Positions 60,333 to 64,000 of a stretch of 64,000 nucleotides of DNA are shown piece by piece. The DNA comes from an uncultured bacterium (lineage in GTDB: Bacteria > Elusimicrobiota > Elusimicrobia > Elusimicrobiales > Elusimicrobiaceae). Position numbers and translations under genes: made by a program. Position 1 is the stretch's first letter; the number at the start of each line of letters is the position of its first letter. A model generated the notes under the pieces. That model searched no databases and was not told the origin of the DNA. It saw only the letters and a list, made by a program, of their open reading frames with translations. The DNA is taken from contig CASFXV010000005.1 in the NCBI GenBank assembly GCA_949298795.1, positions 25,181 through 89,180 on the forward strand, given 5' to 3'.

Positions 60333-63131
60333 TTATTTGCGTTTCTTTTTAGCCAACACGTCCTTAGCGGCGGCCTGGGCGGCGGCTAAACGGGCTATCG
60401 GCACGCGGAAGGCGGAGCAGGAAACATAAGTGAATCCTTCCCGGTGGCAGAATTCCACGCTTTCCGGGTCGCCCCCGTGTTCACCGCAGATACCCACTTT
60501 TAAGTTGGGTTTGGCGTCGCGCCCTTCCACTACGGCGTGCTCAATAAGCATGCCCACGCCGCGTTGGTCTAAGGTTTGGAACGGGTCCGCCTCCAAAATA
60601 CCCTGTTTTAAATATTCGGGCAGGAAAGAACCGATGTCGTCGCGGGAGAAACCAAAGGTCATCTGCGTCAAGTCGTTCGTGCCGAAGGAGAAGAAATCCG
60701 CCTCTTGGGCTACCTCATAGGCTAATACGGCAGCGCGGGGGATTTCAATCATCGTACCGACGGAGAACTGCAGCTTCTTGGTTTTAAAAGCGGCGCATAC
60801 TTCGTCATAGGCTTGGCGGATGAGTTTCTTTTGGGTGATGATTTCGTTTACATCACAGGTTAAGGGAATCATCACTTCCGGGGCGGCTTTTACGCCTTCT
60901 TTTAACAGTTCAGCGGCGGATTCAAAAATAGCCTTGGACTGCATGAGCGTAATTTCCGGATAGGTTACCCCTAAGCGGATGCCGCGGTGACCCATCATGG
61001 GGTTTACTTCATGCAAACCGGCGGCGCGTTCTTTGAACACGTCCATAGAAATACCCAGCGCTTTGGCCAGTTCCGCCTGTTTTTCAGGCAAGGTGGGCAC
61101 AAATTCATGCAAGGGCGGATCCATCAAGCGGACGGTTACCCCAAAGCCGGCCATGGCTTTCATGGTGGCTTTGATTTCTTTCTTCATGTACGGGAAAAGC
61201 TCGTTTACCGCTTTCTTGCGTTCTTCCTCGCTGCCGGACAAAATCATCTTGCGCAGGATAAAGAGGGGTTTTTCGGAATTTTTGCCGTAGAACATATGTT
61301 CAATACGGAACAACCCAATCCCTTCCGCGCCGAATTTGCGGGCGTTTTTGGCGTCGTCTTCCGTATCGGCGTTGGCGCGCACTTTCAATGCGCGCACTTT
61401 ATCGCACAAATCCAGGAATTTGGCCAGGTTTTTGTTGCCTTCGCCGGCTTCCAACATTTTTAAAGCGCCGTCATACACCCAGCCTTTGGTGCCGTTTAAG
61501 GTTAAGGCGTCGCCCTCTTTAAAGGTTTTGCCGCCCATAGAAACGGTTTTGGCTTCCAGGTTGATTTCCAGTTCGCCGCAGCCTACAATGCAGCATTTGC
61601 CCCAGCCGCGCGCTACCAGCGCCGCGTGGGAGGTCATGCCCCCGCGCTGGGTTAAAATACCGGCGGCGGCGCGCATGCCTTCAATGTCTTCCGGGTTGGT
61701 TTCTTCGCGCACTAAAATGGCGTTTTTACCGGCTTTCTGCAGTTTAATAGCGTCTGCGGAGTTAAATACAATCGCCCCGCACGCGCCGCCCGGGCCGGCC
61801 GGCAAGCCCTTGGCAATGGGTTTAGACTGGGCTTCCGCCTTAGGGTCAATAGCGGGCAGCAACAGTTCCCCAAGCTGGGCCGGGGTAACGCGAAGAACGG
61901 CTTCTTCCTTGGAAATCAAGCGTTCTTTTACCATGTCCAACGCCATCTGTACGGCGGCGGTGCCGTTTCTTTTGCCTACGCGGCACTGCAGCATCCACAG
62001 TTTTTGGTCTTCAATGGTAAATTCAATATCCAGCATATCGTGGAAATGTTTTTCCAGCTTTTTCTGGATAGCGTCCAATTCCTTATATACCTTGGGCATT
62101 ACTTTTTCCAAGGTGGGCAAATGGGCGGAATGGGCATTGGCAGACCATTTGTTCATGGGGGAGGGGGTGCGGATACCGGCCACCACGTCTTCACCCTGGG
62201 CGTTGATTAAATATTCGCCGTAGAAGTGGGAATCCCCATTGCCCGGGTTGCGGGTAAAGGCCACGCCGGTGGCGCTGGTTTCGCCCATGTTGCCAAACAC
62301 CATGGTTTGCACGTTAACGGCGGTGCCCCAGTCATGCGGGATGTTTTCAATATTGCGGTACGCAATGGCGCGTTTGCCGTTCCAAGAAGCAAATACCGCG
62401 CCAATGGCGCCCCAAAGCTGTTTCATGGGATCATCGGGAAATTCGCTCCCCAGCACTTTTTTTACCGTGGCTTTAAAATCCGCGCATAAAGCCTTTAATT
62501 CTTCCGCCGGGATGTGGGTATCGTCTTTCACACCCAGTTTTTCTTTTAAGGCTTCCAGTTTGCCGTCTAAAATTTTACGTATGCCTTCACCGTCTTTGGG
62601 TTCAATGCCGGCGGCTTTTTCCATCACCACGTCGGAATACATCATAATCAAGCGGCGGTAAGCGTCATACACAAAGCGGGCGTCACCGGTTTTGGCAATC
62701 ATACCGGGGATGGTCTTTTCGGTTAAACCAATGTTTAAAATGGTTTCCATCATACCCGGCATGGAAGCCCGGGCGCCGGAGCGGACGGATACTAAAAGAG
62801 GATTTTTTTCAGAACCGAACTGTTTTTTCGTTTCGCGTTCAATTTTTTTCAGGTTGGCTTCCACGTCCGCTTTTAAGGTTTTGGGGTACGTGCGTTTGTT
62901 GTTCCAGTAGTAGGTGCAGACTTCGGTGGTAATCGTAAATCCGGGGGGGACGGGCAGTTTAAGCAAACCGGCCATTTCCGCCAGATTGGCGCCTTTTCCG
63001 CCCAAGAGTTCTTTCATGCTGCCGTTGCCTTCGGCTTTTCCAGCCCCGAAGGAGTAAACGTGTTTCGTGGCTTTTTTTACAGTCTTTTTAGCCGCGGGTT
63101 TAGCGGCTTTTTTGACGGTCTTTTTTACCAT
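60333..63131 (-). CDS. ppdK: Pyruvate phosphate dikinase
   Basis: 932 residues: N-terminal nucleotide-binding domain (LLGGKGANLAEMAGLLKLPVPPGFT, ARASMPGMMETILNIG), the phosphohistidine domain with GGMTSHAALVARGWG (His502) and the C-terminal PEP/pyruvate barrel with GICGEHGGDPES (Cys882). It interconverts PEP, AMP and PPi with pyruvate, ATP and Pi, typical of anaerobes using PPi-linked glycolysis. The first 23 residues form an unusual Lys/Ala-rich tail (KKTVKKA occurs twice) before the normal start. GGAG precedes the ATG. Confidence 0.96.
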   Translation of the reverse strand: MVKKTVKKAAKPAAKKTVKKATKHVYSFGAGKAEGNGSMKELLGGKGANLAEMAGLLKLPVPPGFTITTEVCTYYWNNKRTYPKTLKADVEANLKKIERETKKQFGSEKNPLLVSVRSGARASMPGMMETILNIGLTEKTIPGMIAKTGDARFVYDAYRRLIMMYSDVVMEKAAGIEPKDGEGIRKILDGKLEALKEKLGVKDDTHIPAEELKALCADFKATVKKVLGSEFPDDPMKQLWGAIGAVFASWNGKRAIAYRNIENIPHDWGTAVNVQTMVFGNMGETSATGVAFTRNPGNGDSHFYGEYLINAQGEDVVAGIRTPSPMNKWSANAHSAHLPTLEKVMPKVYKELDAIQKKLEKHFHDMLDIEFTIEDQKLWMLQCRVGKRNGTAAVQMALDMVKERLISKEEAVLRVTPAQLGELLLPAIDPKAEAQSKPIAKGLPAGPGGACGAIVFNSADAIKLQKAGKNAILVREETNPEDIEGMRAAAGILTQRGGMTSHAALVARGWGKCCIVGCGELEINLEAKTVSMGGKTFKEGDALTLNGTKGWVYDGALKMLEAGEGNKNLAKFLDLCDKVRALKVRANADTEDDAKNARKFGAEGIGLFRIEHMFYGKNSEKPLFILRKMILSGSEEERKKAVNELFPYMKKEIKATMKAMAGFGVTVRLMDPPLHEFVPTLPEKQAELAKALGISMDVFKERAAGLHEVNPMMGHRGIRLGVTYPEITLMQSKAIFESAAELLKEGVKAAPEVMIPLTCDVNEIITQKKLIRQAYDEVCAAFKTKKLQFSVGTMIEIPRAAVLAYEVAQEADFFSFGTNDLTQMTFGFSRDDIGSFLPEYLKQGILEADPFQTLDQRGVGMLIEHAVVEGRDAKPNLKVGICGEHGGDPESVEFCHREGFTYVSCSAFRVPIARLAAAQAAAKDVLAKKKRK

Positions 63132-63156
63132 TGCGTATCTCCATATAAAATATCAT

Positions 63157-63180
63157 CAAACGGGCGCAAGGGCCCGTTTT
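63157..63180. repeat. Hairpin in ppdK leader
   Basis: AAACGGGC/GCCCGTTT with an 8-nt loop lies about 30 bp upstream of the ppdK ATG, within the transcribed leader or at the promoter. T residues follow on the plus strand. Confidence 0.45.
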
Positions 63181-63257
63181 AATCCCCTATATTGTATTAC
63201 ATTTCCTAAAAAAAGAAAAATTTTTTCTTTAAAATGTTTCTGCCGCTGTTTTTTTGC

Positions 63258-63263
63258 TAGAAT
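63258..63263 (+). promoter_or_regulatory. -10 box (TGCTAGAAT)
   Basis: Extended -10 TTTTGCTAGAAT, 26 bp before the ATG at 63290. The short leader holds AAGGGG as ribosome binding site. Confidence 0.5.
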
Positions 63264-63289
63264 ATTACCAATCTTTAATAAGGGGAAAT

Positions 63290-63898
63290 ATGATGAACAA
63301 CAAAGGCACTTCTTTTTTACAGTATTTTGTTTTTCTGATTGTGTTAGCTGTTGCGGCGTTTTTCTTTTTGCCGGATACGGTACCGTTTCCAATGGGCGGC
63401 GCTATGGACAAAATGGGCTTGACCCAAATAGAAAAAGATCTATTAACACAAGGAGAAAAAGAGTTTAAATCCTCTGACAATGCAAGTTTGGACGATCATT
63501 TTACAATAATAAAAGAGCTTCAAATTCCGCAAACCGTTTATGACAGCATTCCAACAAACCCCTCTTTTCAAGAATATTTATCAGGGGACAAGAAACAGGT
63601 TCTGTTTTTTAATATACGCGGAGTACCTACCGCCCAATATTTCAGCGACGCCATAGAACAGGCCTTTGCGTCTTCCGATATACAAGCCGTCTATCAAAAA
63701 AACGTGATACCGTTTTCTGCCGCCGACGTTAACTTTACCTGCAATCCGCCTCATACCACCTGCCCTGAGGCTTGGTTGGTGCAAAACTGTTCTACCAAAA
63801 TTTGCATTATTAACCCGCAGACCCGCCGCGTAATAGCCGCCGATGTTTTTAAAGGATATCTCGTAAAGCCGCTGTTGGAAAAATATAAGAATTGGTAA
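63290..63898 (+). CDS. Membrane-anchored protein, possibly thioredoxin-like fold
   Basis: 202 residues from tandem ATGs at 63290/63293 behind AAGGGG. One N-terminal TM (FLQYFVFLIVLAVAAFFFLP) anchors it. The soluble part has a strand-helix-strand order (KQVLFFNIRGVPTAQYFSDAIEQ, then ICIINPQTRRVIAADVFKG) like a thioredoxin fold, and several Cys residues (FTCNPPHTTCPE, QNCSTKICI) but no CxxC at the normal position. The family is not recognised. The following gene starts 2 bp after its stop. Confidence 0.65.
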   Translation: MMNNKGTSFLQYFVFLIVLAVAAFFFLPDTVPFPMGGAMDKMGLTQIEKDLLTQGEKEFKSSDNASLDDHFTIIKELQIPQTVYDSIPTNPSFQEYLSGDKKQVLFFNIRGVPTAQYFSDAIEQAFASSDIQAVYQKNVIPFSAADVNFTCNPPHTTCPEAWLVQNCSTKICIINPQTRRVIAADVFKGYLVKPLLEKYKNW

Positions 63899-63900
63899 AG

Positions 63901-64000
63901 ATGAAACTGCTCATCGGCTTCATAGCTATTGTGATATTGCTGGTATTAATCAACCAATATTCGGGATGGGGGTTGGAGGATTTGCTTCCGGCACGGCCTG
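63901..64000 (+). CDS. Membrane-anchored protein, partial (N-terminus only)
   Basis: Starts at 63901, two bases after the previous stop, with GGTAAAG upstream. Only 33 codons are seen: MKLLIGFIAIVILLVLINQY, an N-terminal TM or signal anchor, then SGWGLEDLLPARP. It is probably co-transcribed with the preceding anchored protein. Function cannot be judged. Confidence 0.7.
   Translation, partial: MKLLIGFIAIVILLVLINQYSGWGLEDLLPARP

Noticed and set aside
1..64000. CRISPR arrays, insertion sequences, prophage genes
   Set aside because: No array of regular direct repeats, no transposase or integrase, and no structural phage gene was found on either strand.

Overview
The window looks like a chromosomal segment of a Gram-negative-type bacterium with mid GC content. 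The most likely source is the Elusimicrobiota (gut Elusimicrobium-like lineages). This rests on gene order, many small secreted proteins and lipoproteins, a type IV prepilin, a GlyQ/GlyS two-subunit glycyl-tRNA synthetase and a shortened dcw cluster; it is recognition by eye, not a phylogeny. I see no transposase, integrase, phage gene, CRISPR array or rRNA. Both window ends cut through genes.

Layout. 1-3.5 kb: 5' part of a surface-repeat protein, nadE and a MATE transporter. 3.5-8.4 kb: a dense lipid/ribosome operon yceD-rpmF-plsX-fabG-acpP-rnc ending in an ankyrin-repeat membrane protein. 8.4-13.6 kb: three class II aminoacyl-tRNA synthetases (asnS on minus, hisS-aspS on plus), a tRNA-Ala(CGC), and a decayed 70-bp piece of aspS in front of asnS. 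13.6-20.3 kb: two neighbouring helical-repeat envelope proteins, a TPR-SpoIID protein divergent from lipA, and a small lipoprotein. 20.3-27 kb: a gene-poor stretch, two paralogous secreted proteins, glyQS, a HAD phosphatase and recO. 27-36.3 kb: the conserved block rpmH-rnpA-yidD-yidC-jag-mnmE-mnmG-rsmG, interrupted between jag and mnmE by two redox genes on the other strand. 36.3-45.1 kb: a membrane-anchored gluzincin, then a dcw cluster rsmH-ftsL-ftsI-murF-mraY-ftsW-murG without murE or murD. 45.5-48.4 kb: a prepilin divergent from an ArsR/SmtB-family repressor and a Zn/Cd/Pb-type P1B ATPase, with an exact operator. 48.4-59.1 kb: secreted repeat proteins, mltG, tyrS, priA, a family 4 uracil-DNA glycosylase, rpoZ, gmk and more secreted proteins. 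59.2-60.3 kb: a 1.1-kb gene-poor stretch with an AT-rich island and nested inverted repeats. 60.3-64 kb: ppdK and two short membrane-anchored genes.

Most unusual observations. (1) Six promoters of small secreted or lipoprotein genes share a box like CCAAAGGCCC exactly 21-23 bp upstream of the -10 hexamer, which suggests an undescribed regulon of exported proteins. One of them drives a 23-codon ORF with a strong ribosome binding site. (2) At least nine genes have a -10 box 6-10 bp before the start codon and no Shine-Dalgarno, so leaderless transcripts are probably common here. (3) NadE has lost the catalytic Cys and the Lys-containing loop of its glutaminase domain, and PriA has lost Walker B and the arginine-finger motif. 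(4) Jag/KhpB carries a cysteine cluster and PPDK a lysine-rich N-terminal tail.
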